A stretch of DNA of 30,814 nucleotides from assembly GCA_002422205.1 (NCBI GenBank), contig DITS01000045.1, positions 1 through 30,814 on the forward strand, written 5' to 3'. The notes beneath the pieces are model-generated. The model saw only the letters and a list, made by a program, of their open reading frames with translations. It ran no database searches and was not told the DNA's origin. The translations under genes and the position numbers were made by a program. Origin of the DNA: Alphaproteobacteria bacterium UBA6178 (GTDB lineage Bacteria; Pseudomonadota; Alphaproteobacteria; Rickettsiales; UBA3002). Positions within the stretch are counted from its first letter, which is position 1. The number at the start of each line of letters is the position of its first letter. This document shows, piece by piece, positions 7,461 through 15,023 of this stretch.

Positions 7461-8195
7461 TTATAAGCCGGTTTTGAGAATGGTGCCTCTGCATAAACCA
7501 TTATCTTGCACGGCGTATTCGGCCAGTAGCGGATCGGGGCTGGTGACACAGGTGACAGCATTGCGATAGCCCGCTATGAATCGGCCTGTGGTGGCTTTGC
7601 CATCGTCGATTTTTGTGTCAATATTCCATGCTTCTGTTGCCGTTAATCCGACATCGACCATGCGCAGTGCGGTGCCATAATTACTGGGGAAAACCGTAGC
7701 GGCGCCTACAAAATTTCCTAAGGTCTGGGCGGTGATGCCTCCATTGAGCAAACGTGGTATATTGGTGCCTGTTACTTCTGAAGAGCCGAGTCCGGTATAG
7801 TTACCCTCTATCAGCCCGGCATTGGCCAGATGCTGCCAGAAACGAAAGCGCTCATTGACTAAAGCATCGGCATCGTTGAGGGGGATATCCCCGTTGCCGT
7901 TACCATTGCAGGTTTCGGTGCCGGTGCCAGCATTATTGGCCCTATCGGCGCATTCACCACCGGTACCGGCGGTATTGGCAGCACCCCAGAATTTGGTGGC
8001 GGTTTTCATATCGCCAGGGAGGGCGAAATATTTATCGCGGAAAGTGTACATAGTGCCCTGATAGGTTTGCAGTGTGGTGGTAACTTTGCGGATTTCGGCG
8101 GCGCGGATGAGGGACTGACCGGATAAAATGCCGCCGGTGAGCAGACCAAGGATGACCAATACGATACTTAATTCGACTAAAGAAAATCCGCGCAT
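7461..8195 (-). CDS. Prepilin/pseudopilin-like protein with type IV N-methylation signal
   Basis: The 244-residue protein opens with a three-residue leader and the prepilin peptidase site G3|F4SLVE, Glu8 being the conserved +5 glutamate. The hydrophobic helix runs to about residue 29. The remainder is a secreted globular domain with YFALPGDM (56-63), four cysteines, and a Gly/Asn loop NGNGNGD (97-103) followed by acidic residues that resembles a calcium-binding loop. Such proteins form pilus-like or type II secretion fibres. GGGGTGG precedes ATG 8195. No other pilus or secretion gene lies nearby, so the assembly machinery must be elsewhere. Which fibre it joins cannot be told from the sequence. 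Confidence 0.82.
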   Translation of the reverse strand: MRGFSLVELSIVLVILGLLTGGILSGQSLIRAAEIRKVTTTLQTYQGTMYTFRDKYFALPGDMKTATKFWGAANTAGTGGECADRANNAGTGTETCNGNGNGDIPLNDADALVNERFRFWQHLANAGLIEGNYTGLGSSEVTGTNIPRLLNGGITAQTLGNFVGAATVFPSNYGTALRMVDVGLTATEAWNIDTKIDDGKATTGRFIAGYRNAVTCVTSPDPLLAEYAVQDNGLCRGTILKTGL

Positions 8196-8217
8196 GCCAC
8201 CCCATTATTGTTAGCTT

Positions 8218-8246
8218 ATTATGGCATAAAAGGGCGTTGAAGACAA
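8218..8246 (-). promoter_or_regulatory. Candidate promoter of the prepilin gene
   Basis: On the minus strand TTGTCT (8246-8241) and CATAAT (8223-8218) are separated by 17 bp. The leader would be about 16-20 nt and contains the GGGGTGG ribosome site. Confidence 0.5.
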
Positions 8247-8310
8247 GGTATACGAGCCAATATAGAGGCGGAAAGACTGGGATATTAGAGCGCATGCGTC
8301 ATATTTTATC

Positions 8311-8382
8311 TTGTCATGCCGTGTTTATCGCGGCATCCGGCCTTGCTTTAAGACCGGACCCCGTCATACGACGGGGTGACAA
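8311..8382. repeat. Full copy of dispersed repeat family 2
   Basis: The 72-bp element has two hairpins: ATGCCG...CGGCAT on the left and CCCCGTC...GACGGGG on the right, joined by a CCGG...CCGG spacer. Its ends TTGTCA and TGACAA are reverse complements. The same arrangement recurs at 17278-17349, and right halves are at 34-62 and 9031-9057. It lies just beyond the 3' end of pgsA. Confidence 0.75.
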
Positions 8383-8412
8383 TGGAGGGAGGGGTGACCA
8401 TAGGATGGTTTT

Positions 8413-8955
8413 TCAATGGTTTAAATGCGGCAGGCTGCGCTGAAAATATTGCCAGCCAGTGAGCAGCGTGAGGAAGGTGGAAGCCCATAATAGAAAGCAT
8501 CCGGCCTGATAGAGGGCGGTGTCGCTTCCTTGTCCGTAGGCGATTAAGAGCAGGATGGCGGCCAGCATCTGGCTGGTGGTTTTCCATTTGGCCAGTGCAG
8601 TGACATGGACGATGATTTTGCGCTCGGCCATTAATTCGCGCAGGCCGGAGACGAATAATTCGCGGCAGAGGATGAGGGTGACGGCAATGGCATGGGCGTA
8701 GCCATGGGTGGTGAGCATGATGAGGGCGGCGGCGATCAGCAGCTTATCGGCATTGGGGTCTAGCAGGCGGCCCAGATCGGATTCGACGCCCCATTTGCGC
8801 GCGAGCTTGCCGTCGAAAAAATCGCTGATGGAGGCGAGGAGCATGATGATGAGCGGCAGCCATAGCCAAGGGGTGTAGAAGGCCAACAGTAGCAACGGTA
8901 CGCAAGCGATGCGGCCAAAGGTAAGCAGGTTGGGGATTTGTTTTTTGGTGAGCAT
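8413..8955 (-). CDS. pgsA: CDP-diacylglycerol-glycerol-3-phosphate 3-phosphatidyltransferase
   Basis: The 180-residue membrane enzyme makes phosphatidylglycerophosphate, the committed step to phosphatidylglycerol and cardiolipin. The full CDP-alcohol phosphotransferase motif is present at about residues 44-67: SDFFDGKLAR followed by eight residues, then GRLLDPNAD. About five membrane helices are visible. There is no Shine-Dalgarno before ATG 8955; a TATACT hexamer ends 6 nt upstream, so the mRNA may be leaderless. Its -35 appears to come from one unit of a heptamer array (8970-8997). The product also supplies the lipid donor used by Lgt, although the two genes are about 4 kb apart and on opposite strands. 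Confidence 0.93.
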   Translation of the reverse strand: MLTKKQIPNLLTFGRIACVPLLLLAFYTPWLWLPLIIMLLASISDFFDGKLARKWGVESDLGRLLDPNADKLLIAAALIMLTTHGYAHAIAVTLILCRELFVSGLRELMAERKIIVHVTALAKWKTTSQMLAAILLLIAYGQGSDTALYQAGCFLLWASTFLTLLTGWQYFQRSLPHLNH

Positions 8956-8961
8956 GCGGGG

Positions 8962-8990
8962 AGTATAAAGAGTTCAGAGTTCAGAGTCCA
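8962..8990 (-). promoter_or_regulatory. Candidate pgsA promoter embedded in a heptamer array
   Basis: On the minus strand TGGACT (8990-8985) lies 17 bp from TATACT (8967-8962). The -35 falls in the one array unit that differs from the others (gagtcca on the + strand). ATG begins 6 nt after the -10. Confidence 0.5.
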
Positions 8991-8997
8991 GAGTTCA
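8970..8997. repeat. Four tandem 7-bp units
   Basis: On the + strand the units are GAGTTCA (8970), GAGTTCA (8977), GAGTCCA (8984) and GAGTTCA (8991). The array is directly upstream of pgsA and overlaps its probable promoter. Confidence 0.9.
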
Positions 8998-9030
8998 GCA
9001 TGACGGAGTAAGGGAGGAAGGGCCCTCACC

Positions 9031-9057
9031 CCGGCCCCGTCATGCGACGGGTGACAA
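9031..9057. repeat. Half copy of dispersed repeat family 2
   Basis: It matches the right hairpin of the full family-2 elements (CCCCGTCA, short loop, GACGGGTGACAA), with one G lost from the second arm. It lies between pgsA and uvrC and is followed 21 bp later by a family-1 element. Confidence 0.55.
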
Positions 9058-9077
9058 TCTTAGAACGCAACCCCCTG

Positions 9078-9158
9078 CGTCATCCTGCGGCTTGCGGAGC
9101 AAGCGCGCAGGATCTCGTGAGGTGGCATGAGATACTGGCGTCGAGCGCCAGTATGACG
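9078..9158. repeat. Full copy of dispersed repeat family 1
   Basis: The 81-bp element starts CGTCATCCTG and ends CAGTATGACG, with CAGGATCTC and GAGATACTG inside. Its left hairpin tip (CTTGCGGAGCAAG) is nearly the reverse complement of the right tip in the 2377-2466 copy. Its own right tip (GGCG...CGCC) is shorter. It lies 13 bp past the uvrC stop and may help end uvrC transcription. Confidence 0.8.
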
Positions 9159-9171
9159 GGAAAACGCAATG

Positions 9172-11034
9172 TTACCCGTGGAAATAGTCATAGATGGTTT
9201 GGGCGATTTTTTTGTTGATGCCTTCGACGTTTTCGAGCTCGGTGAGGGTGGCTTTTTCGACGCCGCTGCGCGAGCCGAAATGGTGCAGTAGCGCGCGTTT
9301 GCGGGTGGCGCCGATGCCGGTGATGTCGTCGAGGTCGGAATGGGTGATGCCTTTGGCGCGCATTTGCCGATGGGCGCCGATGGCGAAGCGGTGCGCTTCG
9401 TCGCGCAGGCGTTGCAGGTAATGCAGGGTGGCGTCGTCGGGCGGTAGGGTGAAGGGTTGTTGGTCGGGGCGGAAGAATTGCTCGCGTCCGGCGTTGCGAT
9501 CAGGCCCTTTGGCAATGGCGACATAGGGGATAGTGAGGCCCAGCTCTTCCAATACGCTGCGGGCGCTGCTGAGCTGGCCCAAACCGCCATCGATGAGCAA
9601 CAGGTCGGGCCATGTGCCGTGGGTGTTATCGGGGTCTTCTTTTTGCAGGCGGGAAAAGCGGCGGCGGAACATTTCGCGCATCATGGCATAATCATCGCCG
9701 GGGACGGTGCCGAGGTCTTTCACATTGAAGCGGCGATAGGCGGCTTTGTTGAAGCCTTCCGGCGTGGCGACGATCATGGCGCCGAGGGCGTATTTGCCCA
9801 TGATGTGGCTGTTGTCATAGACTTCGATGCGTTCGGGGAATTTGGGGAGTGCGAAGAGGGTTTGCACGGATTCGAGTAGTTTTTTGGTTGAGCGTTTTTC
9901 GCTTAAGCGGCGCTCTAATGCGCCTTTGGCGTTGGCGGTGGCCTGTGTGACCAGCGCGACTTTATCGCCGCGTTGCGGCTGGTGAATGGCGACGGCATAG
10001 CCCGCAGCAAGAGTGAGGGCGCTTTCGATGACCGATTCATCAGGCAGGGCGCTTGGGGTGAGAATTTCACGCGGGGGGGTGTGGGTTTGGTAAAACTGGC
10101 CGATGAAAGCACCGAGAATATCGGTGTCGGTGCTCTCCGCATCATGGCGCGGGAAATAGGATTGGTTGCCGAAATGATGGCCGCCGCGAAAAAAGAATAC
10201 CTGAATGCAGGATTGATCGCCGCTGCGATGCAGGCCGATGACGTCGGCATCGGACAGGCCTGCGGCGCGCAGCGCGTGTTCCTGTTGCACCTGGGTGAGG
10301 GCGCGGATGCGGTCGCGCAGCTCGGCGGCTTTTTCATATTCCATCGCATCGCTATGGGCTTGCATTTGGGCGGCGAAGCGTTCTTGTACTTCGCGATTTT
10401 TACCAGAGAGAAAATCTTTCGCCTGCGCGATATTCTGGGCGTAATCGGTGGTAGAAATATAGTCGACGCAAGGGGCGGAGCAGCGTTTGATCTGATATTG
10501 CAGGCAAGGGCGCGAGCGGTTGGCAAAATAGGAATCGGTACAGGGGCGCAGCAAAAAAGCGCGCTGTAAAATGCTCAGCGTCTGATTGACGGCACCGGCG
10601 GAGGCGAAGGGCCCGAAATAGCTATTGCCTTTGCTTTGCGCGCCGCGATGTTTTTCGATGCGGGGGTAGGGGTGCGACTGGCTGATGCAAATATAGGGGA
10701 AGGATTTGTCGTCGCGCAGCAGGATATTGTAACGCGGTTTGTACTTTTTGATCAGGTTGGCTTCGAGCAGCAGGGCTTCGGCTTCGCTGCCGGTGACGAT
10801 GATTTCGAGCGAGCAGGTTTGCTCGATCATGCGCAGGATGCGGTAGGTGAGGTTGCGGGCCTGCGCATAATTGCTGACGCGGTTTTTTAAGTGTTTGGCT
10901 TTGCCGACATAGAGCACATCGCCCTGCGCATTGAGCATGCGGTAGACGCCGGGCTTCAGCGGCATGTCGCGCAGCGCCGCTTTGATGCATTCGAAACCGG
11001 TGAGTGATGTGGGATGATTCATTCTGTATTGCAT
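9172..11034 (-). CDS. uvrC: Excinuclease ABC subunit C
   Basis: The roughly 620-residue nuclease makes both incisions around UvrB-bound DNA damage in nucleotide excision repair. Domains in order: GIY-YIG (LKPGVYRML and LYVGKAKHLKNRV, about 25-105), a UVR helix pair that contacts UvrB (about 200-238, AMEYEKAAELRDRI), the RNase H-like nuclease with YDNSHIMG, GDDYAMM, LLIDGGLGQL and RDEAHRFAI carrying the catalytic acids and histidine, and a C-terminal helix-hairpin-helix pair (about 560-615). The start is uncertain: TTG 11058 is the longest option, while ATG 11034 or ATG 11022 is more likely, and none has a good ribosome site. It lies 336 bp from the SDR gene upstream. Confidence 0.95.
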   Translation of the reverse strand: MQYRMNHPTSLTGFECIKAALRDMPLKPGVYRMLNAQGDVLYVGKAKHLKNRVSNYAQARNLTYRILRMIEQTCSLEIIVTGSEAEALLLEANLIKKYKPRYNILLRDDKSFPYICISQSHPYPRIEKHRGAQSKGNSYFGPFASAGAVNQTLSILQRAFLLRPCTDSYFANRSRPCLQYQIKRCSAPCVDYISTTDYAQNIAQAKDFLSGKNREVQERFAAQMQAHSDAMEYEKAAELRDRIRALTQVQQEHALRAAGLSDADVIGLHRSGDQSCIQVFFFRGGHHFGNQSYFPRHDAESTDTDILGAFIGQFYQTHTPPREILTPSALPDESVIESALTLAAGYAVAIHQPQRGDKVALVTQATANAKGALERRLSEKRSTKKLLESVQTLFALPKFPERIEVYDNSHIMGKYALGAMIVATPEGFNKAAYRRFNVKDLGTVPGDDYAMMREMFRRRFSRLQKEDPDNTHGTWPDLLLIDGGLGQLSSARSVLEELGLTIPYVAIAKGPDRNAGREQFFRPDQQPFTLPPDDATLHYLQRLRDEAHRFAIGAHRQMRAKGITHSDLDDITGIGATRKRALLHHFGSRSGVEKATLTELENVEGINKKIAQTIYDYFHG

Positions 11035-11370
11035 AAAAGGAAATGAGGCAAAAGGCAAAAACCAATGATTTCAGCAACTCGCAAACCTATCCACGAAGCC
11101 TGTGGATAAGTTTGTGCGCAAACCCCTTAGTGATTCATAAGGGTCGCAAGTCATAAGGATTTTCAGCGCATTGCTCAATTTTTAGGCAGCTAACACAAGT
11201 GTCTGAATTATAATTTAAAGCGGATTTCAAATGAGAAATTGATTCGGTTAAATAACGATACATACAAAGTTTAGTGGTAATATTGTCACGGCAAAACAGA
11301 GTGTGAACAATTCAACTCGTCGCGTCATGGTTGTGAGTATTTTTTCGCTGCGCCGCACCCACGTTGCGAA
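11035..11370. other. Gene-free spacer upstream of uvrC with paired DnaA-box-like sites
   Basis: The 336-bp spacer is more AT-rich than its surroundings, especially 11190-11290. It holds an inverted heptamer pair, TATCCAC (11088-11094) and GTGGATA (11102-11108). The right member extends to TGTGGATAA (11101-11109), the exact complement of the DnaA box TTATCCACA. GANTC sites are at 11132, 11241 and 11368. I see no open reading frame, RNA gene or clear promoter hexamer pair. No GC-skew switch is visible here, so it is probably not a chromosomal origin. Confidence 0.6.
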
Positions 11371-12126
11371 TCAAGGGTTTAGGGTTAAAAGTTGATGGCA
11401 TTGCATACCGCCATTGAGATAAATTGTTTGGCCGGTGATGCAGGGGGTAGCGAGTAAATAATCAGCGCTACGGCAGATATCGTCGATGCTGCTTAGTTGT
11501 TTGAGCGGGGTGTGATCGGCGAGGCGGTCGAACATGGCTGCGTCTTCGGTTTCGCCGCGCAAGGTGGGGCCGAGCGCCAGATTATTGATGCGGATGCGGG
11601 GCGCTAATTCGGGCGCGAGCAGCGTGGCCAACCCCATCAGCCCCATTTTACTTAGAGCATAGGTGATGTATTTGGCCGAGTAACTCCAGCCGAGAGCGCC
11701 GTCGCCGATATTGATGATGCTGGCACCGCCTGTGGCCTGCTTGGCAAAGGCATTGATGAGCGCGAGCGGCGCATAGGTGTTGATGTGTGTATGCTGGTGG
11801 AAGCTTTCGGCGGTGGCGGTTTGCACCGTGTCTTTGGTAAAGAGCGAGGCGTTGTTGATGAGACAAGTGAGCGGGCCGACGGCTTGCGTGGCTTGGGTGA
11901 TCAGTGCGTGTGCATCGAAATCGGTGGCTAAATCGGCGGGCAGTGCAATCGCGCGTACGCCCAGCGCCTCAATCTCGCGTACGGTGTGTTGCGCTTCATT
12001 GTGCGAGTGGTGATAATGGACGGCGACATGATAGCCTTGTGCGGCCAGATGCAATGCCAGCGCTTTGCCGATGCGTTTGGCGCTGCCGGTGATGAAAACT
12101 GCGTTGTGTGTTGCACTGATGCCCAT
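11371..12126 (-). CDS. SDR family oxidoreductase, pteridine-reductase (PTR1/FolM)-like
   Basis: The 251-residue NAD(P)-dependent short-chain dehydrogenase has the cofactor motif TGSAKRIGKA (13-22), where the TGxxxRxG form is typical of PTR1/FolM. It also has NNASLF (91-96) and the catalytic YALSK (Tyr156, Lys160). The position usually held by the catalytic Ser is Asp142 in INIGDGALGW, as in PTR1, supporting reduction of a pterin or dihydrofolate-type substrate. GGMQCH closes the protein. The start ATG 12126 has no clear ribosome site; TATATG ends 8 nt upstream. It is divergent from the Kef gene across 49 bp. The substrate is an inference; a general SDR is the alternative. Confidence 0.8.
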   Translation of the reverse strand: MGISATHNAVFITGSAKRIGKALALHLAAQGYHVAVHYHHSHNEAQHTVREIEALGVRAIALPADLATDFDAHALITQATQAVGPLTCLINNASLFTKDTVQTATAESFHQHTHINTYAPLALINAFAKQATGGASIINIGDGALGWSYSAKYITYALSKMGLMGLATLLAPELAPRIRINNLALGPTLRGETEDAAMFDRLADHTPLKQLSSIDDICRSADYLLATPCITGQTIYLNGGMQCHQLLTLNP

Positions 12127-12175
12127 GTGTCTGTCATATAAGACAAGCCACTCTTAACGCAAACAGAAAGCAGCT

Positions 12176-13882
12176 ATGGAGCATACGCCGATTCCGCAAA
12201 TCCTGATATTGGTTGCCACGGCTGTGTGTATGGTCGGGCTGTTCCGTAGTGTAAGGCTTAGTCCGGTGCTGGGCTATCTGGTGGCGGGCGCGCTGATCGG
12301 GCCGCATGGGGTGGCGTGGATTCGGGATGTAGAAGACACCGCGGCGATTGCCGAGCTGGGCGTGATTTTTTTGCTGTTTATTATCGGGCTTGAGCTTTCC
12401 TTTGCGCGGTTGAAAGCGATGCGGCGTCAGGTGTTTGGTATCGGATCGGCGCAGCTGATATTATGCGGCGTGGCGATTACGCTCATGGCAAATTTTCATG
12501 GGTTTGAATGGCATCTGGCGGTGATTATCGGCGGCGGGCTGGCCTTGTCATCGACGGCGCTGGTGATTCAGATGCTGGAGGAAAGCCGTCAGCGTGGCTC
12601 GCAGGTGGGGCGCATTGCGCTGGCGATTCTGATTATGCAGGATCTGGCGGTGATGCCGCTGCTGGTGATGATTCCGCTGATGGCACAGCCGCAAGACGAG
12701 ATGTTGCTGATTGCCGGTATGACCATGCTCAAAGCCTTTGTGGCGATGGTGTCGATTGTGATTCTGGGGCGGTTGATTTTGCGGCCACTCTACCGCGTGA
12801 TCGCATCGCTGCATAATGAAGAATTATTTGTGGCGACAACGCTTTTGGTGGTGCTGGGCGTGTCGTGGCTTACCGAATCGATCGGGCTGTCGCTGGCATT
12901 GGGTGCGTTTTTGGCCGGGCTTTTGATGGCAGAAACTGAATTTCAACATCAGGTGGAATCCGATATCCGCCCCTATAAAGGGCTGCTGATGGGGCTGTTT
13001 TTCATGACGATCGGTATGCGCATGGATATCACCATGATGCTGGCTCAGGTGGATATTGTGGTGCTGGCGGTGGTGTTGTTGCTGAGTGTTAAGGCGATGA
13101 TTATCTGGATATTGCTGCGGGTGTTTCGCTACACTAACGGGGTGGCGATTCATACGGCATTGCTGTTATCGCAGGGTGGTGAATTCGGCTTTGTGTTGTT
13201 TTCCCTCGCCGGTCAAACCGGCGCGATGAATAATGCGGTGGCGGAATTGTTGCTGGTGATTGTGAGCGTGACGATGGCGCTGACGCCTGTTCTTGCGGGT
13301 ATCGGCCAGCGGATTGCGGCGCGGCTGACACCCGAGACGGATGCGAAAATACTCAAGCCGGATGACAGCATGGCGAATATGCAGGGCCATGTGGTGGTGG
13401 CGGGCTTTGGCCGGATGGGCACGCTGGTGACGGCATTGCTGGAATCAGAGCATATCACCTATGTGGCGCTGGAGAGTGATGCGACGCAGGTGCAACGTGC
13501 GCGTAAGGCAGGAAAGCTGGTATTTTATGGCGATGCGACGCGGCATGATGTGCTGGAGCATTTGGGCACCAAGGGCGCGCGGGCGATTATCATTACCTTT
13601 AAAAATGATAAGCTGAATGAAAAGCTGGTGTCGTTACTGCGCCGCAATTATCCGACGATTCCGATTATCTGCCGCGCGCGGGATGTGGAGGATGCGGTGT
13701 CGATCGAAGAAGCGGGCGCGCATTATGCAGTGCCGGAATTATTTGAAGGCAGTTTGCAGCTGGGGGCGTCGTTGTTGCGGGTGCTGGAAATTCCCGATCG
13801 CGAGATTCATGAGGTGATTCAGCGGTACCGCGACGAAGCCTATAAGCTGTATGATCCGCAGCAATGTACAAGACCCGCTTAG
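12176..13882 (+). CDS. Monovalent cation:proton antiporter, CPA2/KefB-KefC type with RCK domain
   Basis: The 568-residue inner-membrane protein has a Na+/H+ exchanger fold of 11-13 helices (residues about 6-385) followed by a TrkA-N/RCK nucleotide-binding domain starting VVVAGFGRMG at about residue 404. Conserved points include LGYLVAGALIGP (32-43), FIIGLELS, ALSSTALVIQML and QDLAVMPLL in the exchanger core. The RCK domain carries GDATRHDVLEHLG and an acidic residue after the second strand (ALESD). It probably exchanges K+ or Na+ for H+, gated by NAD(H) or glutathione adducts as in KefC. No KefF/KefG partner is adjacent. The start lacks a strong Shine-Dalgarno. Confidence 0.9.
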   Translation: MEHTPIPQILILVATAVCMVGLFRSVRLSPVLGYLVAGALIGPHGVAWIRDVEDTAAIAELGVIFLLFIIGLELSFARLKAMRRQVFGIGSAQLILCGVAITLMANFHGFEWHLAVIIGGGLALSSTALVIQMLEESRQRGSQVGRIALAILIMQDLAVMPLLVMIPLMAQPQDEMLLIAGMTMLKAFVAMVSIVILGRLILRPLYRVIASLHNEELFVATTLLVVLGVSWLTESIGLSLALGAFLAGLLMAETEFQHQVESDIRPYKGLLMGLFFMTIGMRMDITMMLAQVDIVVLAVVLLLSVKAMIIWILLRVFRYTNGVAIHTALLLSQGGEFGFVLFSLAGQTGAMNNAVAELLLVIVSVTMALTPVLAGIGQRIAARLTPETDAKILKPDDSMANMQGHVVVAGFGRMGTLVTALLESEHITYVALESDATQVQRARKAGKLVFYGDATRHDVLEHLGTKGARAIIITFKNDKLNEKLVSLLRRNYPTIPIICRARDVEDAVSIEEAGAHYAVPELFEGSLQLGASLLRVLEIPDREIHEVIQRYRDEAYKLYDPQQCTRPA

Positions 13883-13892
13883 ATAGTAGCCA

Positions 13893-13920
13893 TTTACAAA
13901 TGTGAAAAAGCTGTTAGATT
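13893..13920 (+). promoter_or_regulatory. Candidate promoter of prs
   Basis: TTTACA (13893-13898) and TAGATT (13915-13920) are separated by 16 bp. The leader to the ATG at 13947 would be about 20 nt. Confidence 0.5.
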
Positions 13921-13946
13921 CCGCCGCGAAAACAAGCGAGTGATGC

Positions 13947-14882
13947 ATGAAACTTCTCACCGGCAATAGTAATATTTCGTTAGCGCAATCGGTCGCCGAA
14001 TGCCTTGATCTGGAGCTCACCGAAGCCATGGTGAAGCGCTTTTCTGACGAGGAAGTGTTTGTCGAAATTAAAGAAAATGTGCGCGGCGAAGATGTGTTTA
14101 TCATTCAATCCACCTCGTATCCGGCGAATGACCATATTATGGAATTGCTGGTCTGTATGGATGCGCTCAAGCGCGCCTCAGCGCGGCGGGTGACGGCGGT
14201 GGTGCCCTATTATGGCTATGCGCGGCAAGACCGTAAACCCGGCCCTCGCACGCCGATTACCGCCAAGCTGGTGGCCAATCTGATTACCAAAGCCGGTGCG
14301 GACCGTGTGTTGACGATTGATTTGCATGCGGGGCAGATTCAGGGATTTTTTGATATTCCGGTCGATCATTTGCTGGCACGTCCGGTGATTGTGGCGGATA
14401 TTCAGGCGCATTGGGATAATCCCAGCGAGCTGGTGATTGTCTCGCCCGATGTAGGCGGCGTGGTGCGCGCGCGCTCGCTCGCTAGCCGGATTGATGCCGA
14501 TCTGGCGATTGTCGATAAAAGGCGGGAACGCGCCGGTGTGTCGGAAGTGATGAATATTATCGGCGATGTAGCGGGCCGCCATTGCGTGTTGTTTGATGAT
14601 ATTGTGGATTCGGCGGGCACCTTGTGTAATGCGGCGCAGGCGCTGATGGAGCAAGGGGCGAGTGGGGTTTCGGCCTATGTGACGCATGGCGTGCTCTCAG
14701 GCAAGGCGATTGAGCGGGTGATGAATTCGAGCCTGCAGACGTTGGTGATATCGGATACGATTGCGACGACGCCAGCGGCGAAAGACTGCAAAAATATCCG
14801 CGTGATCAGTATGGCGCCGCTGCTGGCGGAAGCAATCCGGCGTATTAGCGAGGAAACATCGGTCTCGTCCTTGTTTGATTAA
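13947..14882 (+). CDS. prs: Ribose-phosphate pyrophosphokinase
   Basis: The 311-residue cytosolic enzyme makes PRPP from ribose 5-phosphate and ATP, feeding purine, pyrimidine, NAD, His and Trp synthesis. It has the family marks GNSNISLA (6-13), FSDEEVFVEI (32-41), YYGYARQDRK (88-97), DLHAGQIQGFF (about 128-138) and the PRPP-binding loop FDDIVDSAGT near 215-224. Length is normal. It lies downstream of a promoter at 13893-13920. A 141-bp spacer separates it from rplY, so the next gene probably has its own promoter. Confidence 0.96.
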   Translation: MKLLTGNSNISLAQSVAECLDLELTEAMVKRFSDEEVFVEIKENVRGEDVFIIQSTSYPANDHIMELLVCMDALKRASARRVTAVVPYYGYARQDRKPGPRTPITAKLVANLITKAGADRVLTIDLHAGQIQGFFDIPVDHLLARPVIVADIQAHWDNPSELVIVSPDVGGVVRARSLASRIDADLAIVDKRRERAGVSEVMNIIGDVAGRHCVLFDDIVDSAGTLCNAAQALMEQGASGVSAYVTHGVLSGKAIERVMNSSLQTLVISDTIATTPAAKDCKNIRVISMAPLLAEAIRRISEETSVSSLFD

Positions 14883-14905
14883 GCGTTAAACGCACGGATT
14901 TGTGT

Positions 14906-14932
14906 TTGACTTGTAAGGCCTTATAGGATACT
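14906..14932 (+). promoter_or_regulatory. Candidate promoter of rplY
   Basis: TTGACT (14906-14911) precedes GATACT (14927-14932) by 15 bp, a short spacer with a moderate -10. It would give a leader of about 85 nt before the rplY ribosome site GGTGGAG. Confidence 0.35.
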
Positions 14933-15023
14933 TAAGCCATCCGCCGATTGTGTGTTACCACGCCAACGGCCTGAAAAATATAGCAATAAATATACAGATT
15001 ACCATAAACCGGTGGAGTAAACC

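Noticed and set aside
9078..9158. CRISPR repeat
   Set aside because: Copies of this element are far apart, not regularly spaced, and internally palindromic; no cas gene is present.
11035..11370. Chromosomal replication origin at the DnaA-box pair
   Set aside because: Only one perfect DnaA box and one partial box are present, and the + strand stays G-rich in the lines I sampled on both sides, so no skew switch marks an origin.
12120..12148. PHO-box-like site between the SDR and Kef genes
   Set aside because: A single CTGTCAT occurs at 12131, but the heptamers 11 bp on either side do not match. One unit alone is expected by chance.
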